A stretch of DNA of 64,000 bases from Acinetobacter terrae (GTDB taxonomy: Bacteria; Pseudomonadota; Gammaproteobacteria; Pseudomonadales; Moraxellaceae). Position 1 is the stretch's first letter. Every line of letters starts with the position of its first letter. A model generated the notes under the pieces. The model was not told the origin of the DNA. It saw only the letters and a program-made list of their open reading frames with translations, and did not search any database. The translations under genes were made by a program, and so were the position numbers. The stretch lies in the NCBI RefSeq assembly GCF_013004375.1, contig NZ_JABERI010000005.1:124001-188000 (forward strand), read 5' to 3'. Below, in pieces: positions 25,624 to 35,483 of the stretch.

Positions 25624-25702
25624 CCCTCTCCTGCTAGGAGAGGGTTAGGGAGAGGTAATACTTAAAAGCCCCTCCACCTAACCTCCTCCCATAGGGAGGA
25701 GG
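25624..25702. repeat. REP-like double hairpin repeat
   Basis: CCCTCTCCT/AGGAGAGGG (25624-25644) and CCTCCTCCC/GGGAGGAGG (25682-25702) bracket a central segment that also pairs in part (GGTTAGGGAGAGG with CCCCTCCACCTAACC). This is the common 'CCCTCTCC...GGGTTAGGG' extragenic repeat of gammaproteobacteria, sitting between convergent genes. Confidence 0.8.
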
Positions 25703-25709
25703 AATATTA

Positions 25710-26561
25710 TTAAACCGTATGCCCCAAAGCTTCACCCATTACTACAGTTGAATTGGCTTTGAATGCTGCATCCCACTGCATTTTATCTTGTTCAAATAAA
25801 ATCACGGCGGTAGAACCCAAATAGAAACGCCCTAGCTCTGCACCTTTTTCAAGGAACAGGTTGTGCTGGTTGAGTTCCAGACGACCTGTTGGTTTCACCT
25901 TACCTGTCGCAACTGTTTCAATACCCGCAACAATCATGGCACCGACTAAAACCACAGCCATACGACCGAGTTCAGTATCAAACAAACACACCATACGTTC
26001 ATTACGTGCAAATAAACCCGGAATATTTTCCGCAGTCGTCTGATTCACCGAGAACAATTCGCCGGGCACATATAAAGTTTCAGTCAGAGTTCCCGCAAAA
26101 GGCATATGCACGCGGTGATAATCTTTAGGTGATAAATACACGGTTGCGAACTGACCATTTTTAAACGGTTCAGCCAGTTGTGGATCGGCAATCAGTTTTT
26201 CCACCGAAAAGCTTTGACCTTTAGCCTGAAAAATATCGCCATCTTCAATTTTGCCTAATTGTGAAATTGCACCATCCGCAGGTGAAACCACACTGTTAGG
26301 ATCAGCATCAATCGCACGTACACCCTCTTTCAATGAACGGGTAAAGAATTCATTGAACGATTTATATTTCAATGCATCGCCTTGTTCAGCAATCGACATA
26401 TCAATACCGTATTGGGCTTTAAAAGCCTGAATGACGGTATTTTTAACAATCGGGTTTTCACTGGCTGCGAGTTTCCCCACCACACGTGATAATTGGTGTT
26501 GTGGCACAACACGTTGTGCTTGAATAAATAATTGTTTTTTTAAACGTGATGCGAAACTCAA
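25710..26561 (-). CDS. psd: Phosphatidylserine decarboxylase proenzyme Psd
   Basis: Makes phosphatidylethanolamine by decarboxylating phosphatidylserine at the inner membrane. It self-cleaves at LGST ([11 protein letters not shown] near the C terminus), where the serine becomes the pyruvoyl group. [13 protein letters not shown] and [13 protein letters not shown] hold the Asp and His of the processing triad. I start it at TTG 26561 ([12 protein letters not shown], 283 residues) with GGAGAG ahead; the frame is open to 26609 but the added residues are not family-like. The TTG overlaps the stop of the rhodanese gene (TTGA), so the two are translationally coupled. Confidence 0.95.
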   Translation of the reverse strand: MSFASRLKKQLFIQAQRVVPQHQLSRVVGKLAASENPIVKNTVIQAFKAQYGIDMSIAEQGDALKYKSFNEFFTRSLKEGVRAIDADPNSVVSPADGAISQLGKIEDGDIFQAKGQSFSVEKLIADPQLAEPFKNGQFATVYLSPKDYHRVHMPFAGTLTETLYVPGELFSVNQTTAENIPGLFARNERMVCLFDTELGRMAVVLVGAMIVAGIETVATGKVKPTGRLELNQHNLFLEKGAELGRFYLGSTAVILFEQDKMQWDAAFKANSTVVMGEALGHTV

Positions 26562-27406
26562 GACGGTAACTCTCCGGTAATAATCGGACTGTCGAGGCGG
26601 TTGCCCCATTCACTCCACGCACCATCATAAGCCTGAATATTCCAACCGAGTAATCGACCCAAGATATAAGCTAAACCTGAACGGTGATGTGACTGACAAT
26701 AGACCACCACAGGTTCGTTTAAATTGAATCCCAATTGTTCCAAGCGTTGTTGAGTGCGTTCTAAGGGTTGTAATTTTAAATGATTTTCACGATTAAGGGC
26801 AGTACTCCATTCAAAATGTCGGGCATTTGGAATGTGACCGCCGCGTCGCGCTGCGAGTCGAAGTCCTGTGTATTCATCTTCAGTGCGGCAATCCCACACT
26901 TGAGTTTTATTGTTTTGAACTTTTTCAAGAAGTTGTGGGTATTCAATACGGTATTGATCAATTTGAGCTTGGTTAATTCCAACCAAATTGTCAACAGGGG
27001 CTAATTTTTCGACCTCTGAAGAAGTTGGAAAACCCGCAGCCAACCAGGCATGAATACCACCATTCAGCAAACTGGTATTTTCAAAACCAAGGCAATGCAA
27101 ATTCCAGATCAGACGTCCTGCCCATGCACCACCTTCATCGTCATAGGCCACCACGTGATGGTCTGGAGAAATATTTAAATATTCAATCAGTGCTTTCAAG
27201 CCATCAATATCGGGAAGCAAACCTGAAGCTTGTTCTTCTTGACGAACCAGCTGCTTAGGCTTGACATGAATCGCATGCGGAATATGCAATTGATCATAAA
27301 CAGAACTACGGCTTAAATCGACAATACGTAATTTCTCATTACCCAGATGTGGCAAGAGTTCTTCTGCTTCAATGAGCAGACCAAAATTAAATGCAGAAAC
27401 AGTCAT
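26558..27406 (-). CDS. Sulfurtransferase with two rhodanese domains (SseA-like)
   Basis: Transfers sulfane sulfur from thiosulfate or 3-mercaptopyruvate to a thiophilic acceptor. It has two rhodanese domains (about 10-125 and 150-280). The N-terminal one is inactive-like, with [15 protein letters not shown]. The C-terminal one holds the active cysteine in [18 protein letters not shown]. The loop CQSHHRS differs from the CGSGVTA of mercaptopyruvate enzymes and is closer to thiosulfate types, so the donor is uncertain. Start ATG at 27406 (MTVSAFNFG) fits better than 27484. It overlaps psd by four bases. Confidence 0.85.
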   Translation of the reverse strand: MTVSAFNFGLLIEAEELLPHLGNEKLRIVDLSRSSVYDQLHIPHAIHVKPKQLVRQEEQASGLLPDIDGLKALIEYLNISPDHHVVAYDDEGGAWAGRLIWNLHCLGFENTSLLNGGIHAWLAAGFPTSSEVEKLAPVDNLVGINQAQIDQYRIEYPQLLEKVQNNKTQVWDCRTEDEYTGLRLAARRGGHIPNARHFEWSTALNRENHLKLQPLERTQQRLEQLGFNLNEPVVVYCQSHHRSGLAYILGRLLGWNIQAYDGAWSEWGNRLDSPIITGELPS

Positions 27407-27469
27407 ACTTTTTCGAGTTTTATTTAGATCAACATTAATGATCTTAGCACAACTCATTTTCACTATTAT

Positions 27470-27504
27470 GCTGATTTTTTGCATTCTTTTAGCAAAAAAT
27501 CAGC
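27470..27504. repeat. 13-base perfect inverted repeat between pncB and the rhodanese gene
   Basis: GCTGATTTTTTGC (27470-27482) pairs with GCAAAAAATCAGC (27492-27504). It lies 16 bases after the pncB stop on the minus strand. It could be its terminator, although the T run is inside the stem and not after it. Confidence 0.65.
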
Positions 27505-27520
27505 TATAGAAAAGGCACTG

Positions 27521-28726
27521 TCATTTAGTTTCAGTGATTTGGAACACCTGACGTAAATAAGCCAGGAAAGTATCATTATCGGTCATGGTTTTTCCGGGAC
27601 TATCAGAAATTTTAGCCACCGATTGACCATTACATTCCACCAATTTCAACACAATATTTAATGGAGTTTGCCCCAAATCATTGGTTAAGTTAGTGCCAAT
27701 ACCAAAACTCACCTGGAAACGATCTTTAAAGTATTGATGCAAATTCCATGCTTTTTCCAGGTTCAGCCCGTCACTAAAGGTCAGCATCTTGCTTTTGCTG
27801 TCCACTTTTAGTTTTTTGTAGTGTGCATAGGCTTTATCGCCCCATTCGTAGGGATCGCCACTGTCATGACGCAAACCATCAAACAGTTTGGCAAAATACA
27901 AATCGAAGTCGCGCAGGAAGGCATCCATTCCGACCACATCAGTCAAGGCAATTCCTAAATCACCACGGTATTCCTGCACCCAGGTTTCCAGAGCCAGTTT
28001 TTGAAAATTACGTAAGCGCACATCTAAAGCTTGAAAGGCTTGCAGAAATTCATGTGCCATGGTGCCAATTGGGGTAATGCCCAGTTCTTTGGCAATTAAT
28101 ACATTGCTGGTACCACGGAAAATATAGGGTGAGGCTTGATTAAACTCGGTAATGACATGTTTCTGCCAGGCATAACTATAACGACGACGAGTACCAAAGT
28201 CAGACACTAAGAACGGTGGATCATTTGGATTTTGTTCTTGTTCGTACTTTTTAAGCAAAGCCACTTTGGCCTGCAAACGACGTTCACCTTCTGCCAAAAC
28301 CTCATCAGTACGGATACGGCGGAAATACAATTCGTTAACCAGCGCCAGCACAAAGATTTCAAACATCATCGCTTGTACCATCGGGCCTTCAACCCAGATA
28401 TCCAAACGGCCTTGATCATCAATACTGGCTTTAATAAAGCGTCGTTTCAGTTGGAATAATTCTAAGTAATCGACAAAGTCACTTTTAATAAAACGCAAGC
28501 TACGTAAATATTGCAACTCATCTTCTTTAAACTTGAGCTGACATAAATAATCGAGCTGCTCATTCAAATCATCCAAAATATCCGTCAGTGGATAAACGGT
28601 ATCTTCTAAATTGCGACAACGAAAATGGTAGACGCTATGGGTTTGAGGAAATTTATGCAGAACCACCTGTAACATGGTGAATTTATACAGGTCGGTATCT
28701 AATAAGGAATGAATGATTGCGGACAT
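27521..28726 (-). CDS. pncB: Nicotinate phosphoribosyltransferase PncB
   Basis: Salvage step from nicotinate and PRPP to nicotinate mononucleotide, with ATP. 401 residues from ATG at 28726 ([18 protein letters not shown], the standard start). Hallmarks: [14 protein letters not shown], the [24 protein letters not shown] region with the phosphorylated-type His, and [12 protein letters not shown] for phosphate binding. Seven extra upstream residues are open but not family-like. pncA, which makes nicotinate, is 7 kb away, and nadC 19 kb away. Confidence 0.96.
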   Translation of the reverse strand: MSAIIHSLLDTDLYKFTMLQVVLHKFPQTHSVYHFRCRNLEDTVYPLTDILDDLNEQLDYLCQLKFKEDELQYLRSLRFIKSDFVDYLELFQLKRRFIKASIDDQGRLDIWVEGPMVQAMMFEIFVLALVNELYFRRIRTDEVLAEGERRLQAKVALLKKYEQEQNPNDPPFLVSDFGTRRRYSYAWQKHVITEFNQASPYIFRGTSNVLIAKELGITPIGTMAHEFLQAFQALDVRLRNFQKLALETWVQEYRGDLGIALTDVVGMDAFLRDFDLYFAKLFDGLRHDSGDPYEWGDKAYAHYKKLKVDSKSKMLTFSDGLNLEKAWNLHQYFKDRFQVSFGIGTNLTNDLGQTPLNIVLKLVECNGQSVAKISDSPGKTMTDNDTFLAYLRQVFQITETK

Positions 28727-29069
28727 ATAACTTTCAGTTTTTATCAACTATCCGCATTAAAGCATATTTTTTTCACTATAAAACCAATGTTTTCGTAAAT
28801 ACAAGAAACTATTGAATAAGTTATATTTCTTTTATCAATGACTAAAATAACATTTACTCCTTTTAAAGCACGCCAATCCGTCTTAAAAATACGCTTAACC
28901 ATTTTAAAAATACTGTCTCTAAAGCACAGATTGTAAAAAGATACTTTCATCTTTATTTATTCATTTAGATTTTTTAAATTCACCTATACAAAACACGAGT
29001 TTTTAAAGCCTTTAAGCACCTATTTGCTACAATTCACAGCAAATTTGAAATAACTGATTTGGTTAAAAT
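28727..29069. other. Gene-free divergent interval pncB-dtd
   Basis: About 340 AT-rich bases. A minus-strand frame at 28744-28950 encodes 68 residues without family features and with a poor ribosome site. I see no structured element. Confidence 0.5.
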
Positions 29070-29510
29070 ATGCGTGCATTATTGCAACGAGTTCTTGAAG
29101 CAAAAGTTGTGGTCGATGGTGAAACCACCGGTGAAATTGAAAAAGGCATTTTGGTGTTTCTGGGTCTAGGTAAAGAAGACAATCTAGAAAAGGGCAAAAA
29201 GCTGATCGACAAAATCTTGAAATATCGTTTTTTTGATGATGAACAAGGCAAGATGGGCTGGAATGTCAGTCAAGCGGGTGGCGGATTATTATTGGTTTCG
29301 CAATTCACCCTCATGGCTCAAACACAAAAAGGCTTGCGTCCTGACTTTGGTCCAGCGATGCCACCAAGTGAAGCCAAAGCACTTTATGAACAATTGGTTG
29401 AATATGCCAAATCACAATTTGAGAATGTGCAAACCGGCATTTTTGCAGCGGATATGAAAGTGCATTTGGTCAATGATGGCCCTGTGACCTTTAACCTGGA
29501 AGTTGAATAA
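29070..29510 (+). CDS. dtd: D-aminoacyl-tRNA deacylase Dtd
   Basis: Removes D-amino acids (and glycine from tRNA-Ala) wrongly attached to tRNA. 146 residues, the usual size. The two active-site signatures are both present: SQFTLMAQTQKGLRPDF in the middle and the Gly-cisPro motif in NDGPVTFNLEV at the end. Cytosolic dimer. Stand-alone, with a terminator 22 bases on. Confidence 0.96.
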   Translation: MRALLQRVLEAKVVVDGETTGEIEKGILVFLGLGKEDNLEKGKKLIDKILKYRFFDDEQGKMGWNVSQAGGGLLLVSQFTLMAQTQKGLRPDFGPAMPPSEAKALYEQLVEYAKSQFENVQTGIFAADMKVHLVNDGPVTFNLEVE

Positions 29511-29531
29511 ACGACACCATCCATCCTCCAT

Positions 29532-29558
29532 AAAAAAGCCCTCATTTGAGGGCTTTTT
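29532..29558 (+). terminator. dtd terminator
   Basis: GCCCTCA and TGAGGGC with a two-base loop, A run before and T5 after. Confidence 0.85.
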
Positions 29559-29566
29559 GCTTTAAT

Positions 29567-29627
29567 CCTCCCCTCTTGCGAACTCAGAATATATTCTGAG
29601 GATTCTCACCTTTTAAAAAGGAGGGGG
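29567..29627. repeat. Palindromic extragenic repeat
   Basis: An 18-base palindrome CTCAGAAT-AT-ATTCTGAG (29583-29600) is bracketed by CCTCCCC and GGAGGGGG arms. It looks like another member of the C/G-rich extragenic hairpins seen at 25624-25702. Confidence 0.65.
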
Positions 29628-29645
29628 AATGAAAGGTATAAAATC

Positions 29646-30125
29646 TTATTTACCGGTTTTCTCACGAATAAATGAACGCACCAATTTCACTTTTTCTTGT
29701 ACCGGTTTTGGTAATTTTGGTGGAATCAGTTTGGCTACTTTGTTAAACCAAACCAAAAGACCGAAATCGCCTTCCATTTTAATGCTGCCATTTTGCATGC
29801 CTGTCATGAAAGCGGTTGGATCGCCTTTCATTAAGGTTTTTACGCCTTGCTCACTGTCTGCAAACTGCAAAATGAAGTCAGCTTTTTCAGCATCGCCAGA
29901 CACAGTATCAATTTGTCCATTGTTTACGATAATTTGACGCGCAACACCCAAATCTGTACCGATTTGAATACGGAATTGACGTTCATGAACTAACTCAATA
30001 AATTTTGGACTGGTACGAGCCAATTGCTTCATACGCAAAGCCAAGCCCGCAACTAATAAATCAAGCGGATCCGTGCTTACATCGACCAGTGGTAATTTTA
30101 CGACAGGAATCGAAGATAGTTTCAT
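29646..30125 (-). CDS. SCP2 sterol-carrier-like domain protein
   Basis: 159 residues. The SCP2 fold covers about 45-125 (FRIQIGTDLGVARQIIVNNGQIDTVSG, ADFILQFADSEQGVKTLMKGDPTAFMTGMQNGSIKMEGD). The tail is basic (KLVRSFIREKTGK), which suits membrane contact. SCP2-domain proteins bind lipids or isoprenoids; UbiT of the anaerobic ubiquinone route has this fold, but ubiU/ubiV are not nearby, so I do not assign that role. Monocistronic. Confidence 0.8.
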   Translation of the reverse strand: MKLSSIPVVKLPLVDVSTDPLDLLVAGLALRMKQLARTSPKFIELVHERQFRIQIGTDLGVARQIIVNNGQIDTVSGDAEKADFILQFADSEQGVKTLMKGDPTAFMTGMQNGSIKMEGDFGLLVWFNKVAKLIPPKLPKPVQEKVKLVRSFIREKTGK

Positions 30126-30276
30126 GACATTTAAGCCTATTGTAATTGTTGGAAAATTGACGACTTATCCTAACATAAGTTATGTTTTTTGAAGTAAGGC
30201 TTTGTATAACAATATTGAACGAACAAAAAAAATGTGCTCCTGGCACATCTTTTTTAGAATTATTGAATCCTTCGGT

Positions 30277-30612
30277 TTAACGGCTTGAGCAGTGCTGCTG
30301 GTCTTCTTCATATACAGGTGTATGTTCAATACAACGACGTTCAGTCAAAGCACGTTCTGCACGACGATCTTCGCGTAACAAAAGCATGACCACCACAACC
30401 ATTGCTGACATTAACGCAGTAAGATAGCTATAGGTCATGGGCAATTCAAATACCACTTGTGTACTGAGGCGGACAACTTCAATCAATCCCCAAAACAGCA
30501 TACCTGCAAACATAAAGCTTAACAAACGACGATAAGGCGAGAAGAAAACAGCTATCAAAGCAGCCGCAATCAAGCTTAAGCCTACGATGGTCGCTAAATT
30601 CGCTGTAACCAT
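30277..30612 (-). CDS. Small membrane protein, unknown function
   Basis: 111 residues with three membrane helices (about 4-24, 30-50, 60-80: ATIVGLSLIAAALIAVFF, LLSFMFAGMLFWGLIEVV, YLTALMSAMVVVVMLLL). A basic, cysteine-containing cytosolic tail follows (REDRRAERALTERRCIEHTPVYEEDQQHCSS). GGAGGT precedes the ATG, so translation is credible. I do not recognise a family. Confidence 0.72.
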   Translation of the reverse strand: MVTANLATIVGLSLIAAALIAVFFSPYRRLLSFMFAGMLFWGLIEVVRLSTQVVFELPMTYSYLTALMSAMVVVVMLLLREDRRAERALTERRCIEHTPVYEEDQQHCSSR

Positions 30613-31034
30613 AAAAACCTCCGTCTAAGATAAGATTTGGACATTGAATGTTTGTCTAAACCTGATTCCCGATACCGTTAAATAAATGATGAATATGTCT
30701 ATATCAATCTCTATGCAAGCATTATGCGTAGTTTTTTACAGAAAAAAAGTCTTGTATTTTCAGAAAGCGACACACCTTGTCGCAACATTATTTTGTCATT
30801 ACATTTTTTTATTTTTAACTTTTTCTGGAAGTGAGATGGGCACGGACTTGCCGTGTCATTACAAAAAAACAACGCCTTAAAAGCATTAAAAAAATATTTT
30901 TTACGAATGGATTGATTGTTGTTTTTATCAGCACCCCAAGTTAACCGCTCATCGTGTTTTGACTCTTTTTACAACAAAAAACGCGACATTAATGTCGCGT
31001 TTTGTCAATAAACTTCAATAGTTAGCTATGAGAG
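30613..31034. other. Gene-free interval with decayed hairpins
   Basis: About 420 bases between the small membrane protein and serB. It holds two hairpins, GCGACA-CACCT-TGTCGC (30767-30783) and GGCACGG-ACTTG-CCGTGTC (30839-30857), whose order and spacing recall the element at 22463-22557. The serB terminator is at its right end. A 64-residue plus-strand frame at 30686-30880 runs through these hairpins and is not called. Confidence 0.6.
30976..31005 (-). terminator. serB terminator
   Basis: ACGCGACATT-AATGTCGCGT is a perfect 20-base palindrome (30981-31000) with A and T runs outside, 30 bases after the serB stop. Confidence 0.85.
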
Positions 31035-32255
31035 TTAGGCACGACTCAGGTCTTTATCGTGCACACCGAGTAGATATAACACACCATCTAAACCTACGCT
31101 TGAAATGGCCTGATTTGCATTTTGGCGAACCAATGGTTTGGCACGGAATGCCACACCCAAACCGGCAATGGACAGCATCGGCAAATCATTCGCACCATCC
31201 CCTACAGCAATGGCTTGTTCCAGTGAAATGCCCATTCGTTCAGCAAGTTCACGCAGTAAAAATGCCTTACGTGCCCCATCGACAATATGACCTTTAACTT
31301 CGCCTGTAACGATGCCATCTTCAACATCCAGGCAATTGGCATGCACTTCATCAATACCCAATTTTTCTTGCAGGTATTCAGCAAAATATTGGAAACCGCC
31401 TGACAGAATAGCTGTTCGATAACCCAATGCTTTCAAGGTAGAAATCAGGCGTTCTGCGCCCTCTGTAACGGTTAAGCGTTCTGCAATTTGAGGTAAAACA
31501 GAAGCATCCATCCCTTTTAATAAGGCAACACGGGCACGGAAGCTTTGTTGGAAATCAAGTTCCCCTTGCATCGCACGTTCAGTAATTTCAGCGACTTGCT
31601 CCCCCACCCCTGCTTCAATCGCCAACTCATCAATGACTTCTTGTTCAATCAGAGTGGAGTCCATGTCAAAGCAGACTAAACGGCGATTACGACGGTAAGC
31701 ATTATCTTCTTGAACTGCGACATCCACATTAAGTTCAGTCGATAAACGCAGGCAAGCTGCACGCATTGCAGTAGCATCCAACATTTGTCCTTTCAAACCA
31801 AATTGTACGCAAGAGCGTTTTGGTCCATCGGCTTGACCCGTTAGCTTTGGACGTTCCGACAAACGCGTTACGGTTTCAATATTAAAACCTTGGTTAGACA
31901 CAATATTGGTGACTGCTTGTAATTGTGATGCGGTTAATTCTGGTGCAAGTGCAGTCACGATATAACGGGTCTGCCCACCCTCACTGACCCATTGATCATA
32001 TTCTGATGTAGAGATTGGTTTAAAGCGCACAGTTAAACCAATATCATGTGCTAGAATCAAGATCTCCTTCATGGCTAATGCTGTAGCAGTTTGGTCATCT
32101 GACGAAACAACAATACCTAAAGTCAGTTGGTTGTGGATGACGGCTTGTCCAACATCCAAAATTTGTAAGGAATGTACGGACAATACCTGCATTAATCGTG
32201 TAAATTGATTAGGCTGGTCTGGTCCCAAAAATGATATAAGAATGATTTCTCGCAT
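31035..32255 (-). CDS. serB: Phosphoserine phosphatase SerB
   Basis: Last step of serine synthesis, phosphoserine to serine. 406 residues, the long form: the N-terminal 180 residues carry two ACT-like domains (IILISFLGPDQPNQFTR; YIVTALAPELTASQLQAV) that probably sense serine. The HAD domain has CFDMDSTLIEQEVIDELA with Asp197 as nucleophile and Asp199 as acid/base. ILSGGFQYFAEYL and VGDGANDLPMLS complete the motifs. Divergent from a membrane protein gene, as serB is in other gammaproteobacteria. Confidence 0.96.
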   Translation of the reverse strand: MREIILISFLGPDQPNQFTRLMQVLSVHSLQILDVGQAVIHNQLTLGIVVSSDDQTATALAMKEILILAHDIGLTVRFKPISTSEYDQWVSEGGQTRYIVTALAPELTASQLQAVTNIVSNQGFNIETVTRLSERPKLTGQADGPKRSCVQFGLKGQMLDATAMRAACLRLSTELNVDVAVQEDNAYRRNRRLVCFDMDSTLIEQEVIDELAIEAGVGEQVAEITERAMQGELDFQQSFRARVALLKGMDASVLPQIAERLTVTEGAERLISTLKALGYRTAILSGGFQYFAEYLQEKLGIDEVHANCLDVEDGIVTGEVKGHIVDGARKAFLLRELAERMGISLEQAIAVGDGANDLPMLSIAGLGVAFRAKPLVRQNANQAISSVGLDGVLYLLGVHDKDLSRA

Positions 32256-32314
32256 GAATTGACTCGGATCTGAGCTACAACTATTGTAAGAATCATAATC
32301 GAATTTGAATATAA

Positions 32315-33586
32315 ATGCCTTGGAAGTTTACGTTGAATGCGCCTAGACAAGGGCTATTTGCTAGCCTACTGATTGTAAGTTTTGCTTTACACACGTTTTT
32401 ACTGGTACTTGCGACTACGCACCAACTGAATGCAAATCGCGCCAGTCAGGGACAGCTGATGACCACGCAACTGGTCACAGACAGTCTATCCGAGCTTGAA
32501 CCTGCCAATACGGTGTCATTGGCCTTATTAGCCGACCGTTATGCAACCAACCCGAGTGTTGCCTCTATTCGCATTTTAGATGCGAATAATCAGGTGCTTG
32601 CAACAGGTGGTTTAACCAAAACACGTCAAGGTGAAGTCTTTGTTCGTGAAGCACTGCAAAATGAAAAGAAAGTCGGCACGATTGAAATCACGTTAATCCA
32701 ATCCAGTATTGGTGAAATTTTACGTACCCAATGGCTGGCAATTTTATTATCGCTAATGATTCACGGCCTGTTATGGTTAGCTTATCGTGCGATTGCCCGT
32801 CCAAGTCGAACTGAATATTTGGCGCGTATCAATAATGAATCACGTCTAAAACATGAAATTCAAACCCTAACCCAAGCTTTAGAACAAGAACAACACAATG
32901 CTGCTGTCGCAGTGGCTCAAGCACAGCACAATGCCCAAGCAAAAAGCAAAACTAAAGAATCTAAACCTGTCGTTCTTGATGACAATTGTGTTGCATTGAA
33001 TATTCAGTTTTATGATCCAAAACAACTTCTGGATTCGGTCAATAAAACAGTATCCGTTCCTTATTTCAATTTATGTCAGATTTTCCTGAATAAAACGGCT
33101 GAATTGTGTGTTCAACACTATAAATTAAACAGTTCAGATATTTCGACCGTACATAAATTTGATGAACATGGCGCAACCATCAGCATGTCGGTAGAAACAC
33201 CGAATGCAGTGCAATGCTTGGTAATGATCAGTACCGTATTCCAGTTATTGTCAGATGTATTGTACAAACGCTATCGTGAAGAAAAGCGCTTTGTTTTACA
33301 AACCCGTAGTGCAATTTCAAGTCATGTCGAGGCTATGCACCTGACTCCTGTGCAAGCGGCAGAACGTCTGGTTCAACAGTTGGCGGCAAAAGAAAGCGCA
33401 ATTCATTTACCGAATGAATTACTCAAAGATATTTCTGACCGTTACCAGTTGGTCAGCCTGCCAAATCCAACCAATGTACTGACCCGTCATGCCTTTATGA
33501 TGAACGGGATGGACAGTGAAGTGGCAGAATTGGCACAGACTTTCAGAACTGAAATTCTAAAAGCCAAACAGTCCAAAGCATCTTAA
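32315..33586 (+). CDS. Membrane protein divergent from serB (SMP/YtjB-like)
   Basis: 423 residues with one helix near the start (FASLLIVSFALHTFLLVLA) and another at about 138-158 (QWLAILLSLMIHGLLWLAYRAIA), enclosing a periplasmic sensor-like loop with a small beta-rich core. A cytosolic coiled-coil stretch rich in Gln, Ala and Lys follows (about 185-225), then a globular C-terminal region of about 190 residues. The layout and the position next to serB match SMP/YtjB-type proteins (AhpA in Pseudomonas). No catalytic motif is visible and the role is unknown. Confidence 0.62.
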   Translation: MPWKFTLNAPRQGLFASLLIVSFALHTFLLVLATTHQLNANRASQGQLMTTQLVTDSLSELEPANTVSLALLADRYATNPSVASIRILDANNQVLATGGLTKTRQGEVFVREALQNEKKVGTIEITLIQSSIGEILRTQWLAILLSLMIHGLLWLAYRAIARPSRTEYLARINNESRLKHEIQTLTQALEQEQHNAAVAVAQAQHNAQAKSKTKESKPVVLDDNCVALNIQFYDPKQLLDSVNKTVSVPYFNLCQIFLNKTAELCVQHYKLNSSDISTVHKFDEHGATISMSVETPNAVQCLVMISTVFQLLSDVLYKRYREEKRFVLQTRSAISSHVEAMHLTPVQAAERLVQQLAAKESAIHLPNELLKDISDRYQLVSLPNPTNVLTRHAFMMNGMDSEVAELAQTFRTEILKAKQSKAS

Positions 33587-33596
33587 AATAGATTCA

Positions 33597-33630
33597 TAAA
33601 AAAGCCGAGCTGATGTGCTCGGCTTTTTTT
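33597..33630. terminator. Terminator between the SMP-like gene and the BASS transporter
   Basis: GCCGAGC/GCTCGGC with a six-base loop, flanked by A and T runs; usable from both sides. Confidence 0.85.
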
Positions 33631-33661
33631 CGTCTATTTAAAATAGAGATTTCTTAAACCA

Positions 33662-34603
33662 CTATTTCGTTTTATTGGCTTTACTGGCCCAATATGTCGC
33701 CAATGCGGGTCCTGAAATATTATGCCATAAACTAAAAATAGCACTCGGCACAGCAGTAATCGGTGATGCCGCAAAATGCACCGCAGCCAAAGCGACGCCC
33801 AAACCAGAATTTTGCATGCCAACTTCTATGGCAATGGCTTTACTGTCAGCATAAGGTAGTTTAAACAGTCGACTTGCCCAAAAACCCAGTAAATAACCCA
33901 AACCATTGTGTAACGCGACCACGCCTAAAATCAGTAAACCTGATTCCAAAATTTGTGCCTTACTGCCCCCAATAATGGCAGCTACAATGGCAACGATCGC
34001 AATTACAGAAATCAGTGGCATGACTTGAATATAAGCATCTACTTTTTGTTTCAGTACTGAACGAACGATTAAACCCAAAATAATCGGGAAAAGTACAACC
34101 TGCAAAATTGAACCCAGCATTGACACAGCATTAATTTCAATCCATTGACTTGCCAATAAATAGAAAATGGCAGGCGTGAGTAAAGGTGCAAGTAAAGTAG
34201 ACACCGAAGTACAGGCGACTGATAAAGCAGTATTGCCTTTGGCCATATAGGTAATCACGTTCGATGCTGTTCCGCCCGGACAACACCCCACCAGAATCAC
34301 ACCAATCGCAATTTCGGGTGGTAATTGAAATAACTGACACAACAGATAAGCCAGTCCCGGCATCACCACAAACTGTGCTACAACACCAATCACAACCGCT
34401 TTGGGACTTTGTAAAATGCCTTTAAAGTCATCTACCGTCATGGTCATGCCCATACCGAACATAATGATGCCGAGCATCCAGGTGATATAGACTTTAAGCC
34501 AGACAAAAGCTTCAGGCACAATTAAAGCGATACCCGCGAACAGCACCACCCATAGGGCAAAGGTTTTTTGAATAAATTGCGTAAAGCGCAAAAAAGCTGA
34601 CAT
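33662..34603 (-). CDS. Bile acid:sodium symporter family (BASS) transporter
   Basis: 313 residues with about ten membrane helices. Family motifs: [13 protein letters not shown] early, [43 protein letters not shown] with the sodium-site Cys-Pro-Gly-Gly, and [18 protein letters not shown] late. Close in character to bacterial YocS/PanS-type carriers, which move organic acids such as pantoate or 2-ketopantoate with sodium. The substrate cannot be set from sequence. Confidence 0.88.
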   Translation of the reverse strand: MSAFLRFTQFIQKTFALWVVLFAGIALIVPEAFVWLKVYITWMLGIIMFGMGMTMTVDDFKGILQSPKAVVIGVVAQFVVMPGLAYLLCQLFQLPPEIAIGVILVGCCPGGTASNVITYMAKGNTALSVACTSVSTLLAPLLTPAIFYLLASQWIEINAVSMLGSILQVVLFPIILGLIVRSVLKQKVDAYIQVMPLISVIAIVAIVAAIIGGSKAQILESGLLILGVVALHNGLGYLLGFWASRLFKLPYADSKAIAIEVGMQNSGLGVALAAVHFAASPITAVPSAIFSLWHNISGPALATYWASKANKTK

Positions 34604-34702
34604 GATTCAATCCCATATTTATTCTAGCATCTGGGCTAAATGTTACCTTCTACAACAAGCACGAAGAAATTATTGATGATTCCTTTCGCCTAACTGCACA
34701 CT

Positions 34703-35338
34703 TTATAATGCCTGTTGCTGAATAATATCTTTGACCAAAATACGTTTTACCCCTGCTGCGAGCATATCTTGCCAGGCATGTTGCAATGAACCATCGAGGT
34801 CAATGCCCTTGGTCGCATCTGAAACCACATAAGCCTTAAAGCCTAATTTACAGGCATCGATTGCCGTCCACGCCACACAAAAATCTGTCGCAATGCCGAC
34901 GATAAACACCGTATCAATGCCACGTTCTTTTAAATAACCTGCCAAGCCGGTTGTGGTCTTTTGATCCGCTTCCATAAAGGCAGAATAACTGTCGATATGC
35001 GCATGGAAACCTTTGCGAATAATCAATTGTGCGATGGGTAAATTTAGATCTGGATGCAGTTCGGCATCTGGCGTACCTTGAACACAATGCGCAGGCCACA
35101 ATACTTGGGTTCCATAATCTAATTTGATCGTTTCAAAAGGCTGTTTAGCTGGATGATTTTCAGCAAATGAAATATGATTTTCTGGATGCCAATCTTGGGT
35201 AATCACAATATTGTCAAAACACTGCGCCAATTTGTTAATGTTCGGAATGATTTGATCCGCATGTGCCACGGCTAAATTACCCCCTGGGGTAAAACCATTT
35301 TGTACATCTACTACAATCAAGGCGGTATTTTTTTGCAT
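34703..35338 (-). CDS. pncA: Nicotinamidase PncA
   Basis: Hydrolyses nicotinamide to nicotinate and ammonia, feeding PncB. 211 residues. Catalytic triad: Asp11 (VVDVQNGF), Lys109 (IIRKGF) and Cys154 (ATDFCVAWTA). Metal ligands: Asp49, His51 and His55 region (QDWHPENH) plus His84. Typical length. Alone on the minus strand; three short direct repeats lie about 150 bases upstream. Confidence 0.95.
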   Translation of the reverse strand: MQKNTALIVVDVQNGFTPGGNLAVAHADQIIPNINKLAQCFDNIVITQDWHPENHISFAENHPAKQPFETIKLDYGTQVLWPAHCVQGTPDAELHPDLNLPIAQLIIRKGFHAHIDSYSAFMEADQKTTTGLAGYLKERGIDTVFIVGIATDFCVAWTAIDACKLGFKAYVVSDATKGIDLDGSLQHAWQDMLAAGVKRILVKDIIQQQAL

Positions 35339-35483
35339 AATTCGCAGTCCATTATTTGCATGTTGTCATTTTTGTTAAGCATATAACAAAATAAATTGCA
35401 GTATTGAGGCTGGGCGATAAAAACAAAATGACTGTGGATTGAAATAATAAAGCGACTTGGGCAAATTCGATCCCATGTTTTCG

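Noticed and set aside
28744-28950. 68-residue minus-strand frame overlapping the pncB upstream end
   Set aside because: Basic, Ile/Lys-rich sequence without family hallmarks, weak ribosome site. Cannot be excluded but not supported.
30686-30880. 64-residue plus-strand frame between the small membrane protein and serB
   Set aside because: It runs through the intergenic hairpins and shows no protein-like pattern.
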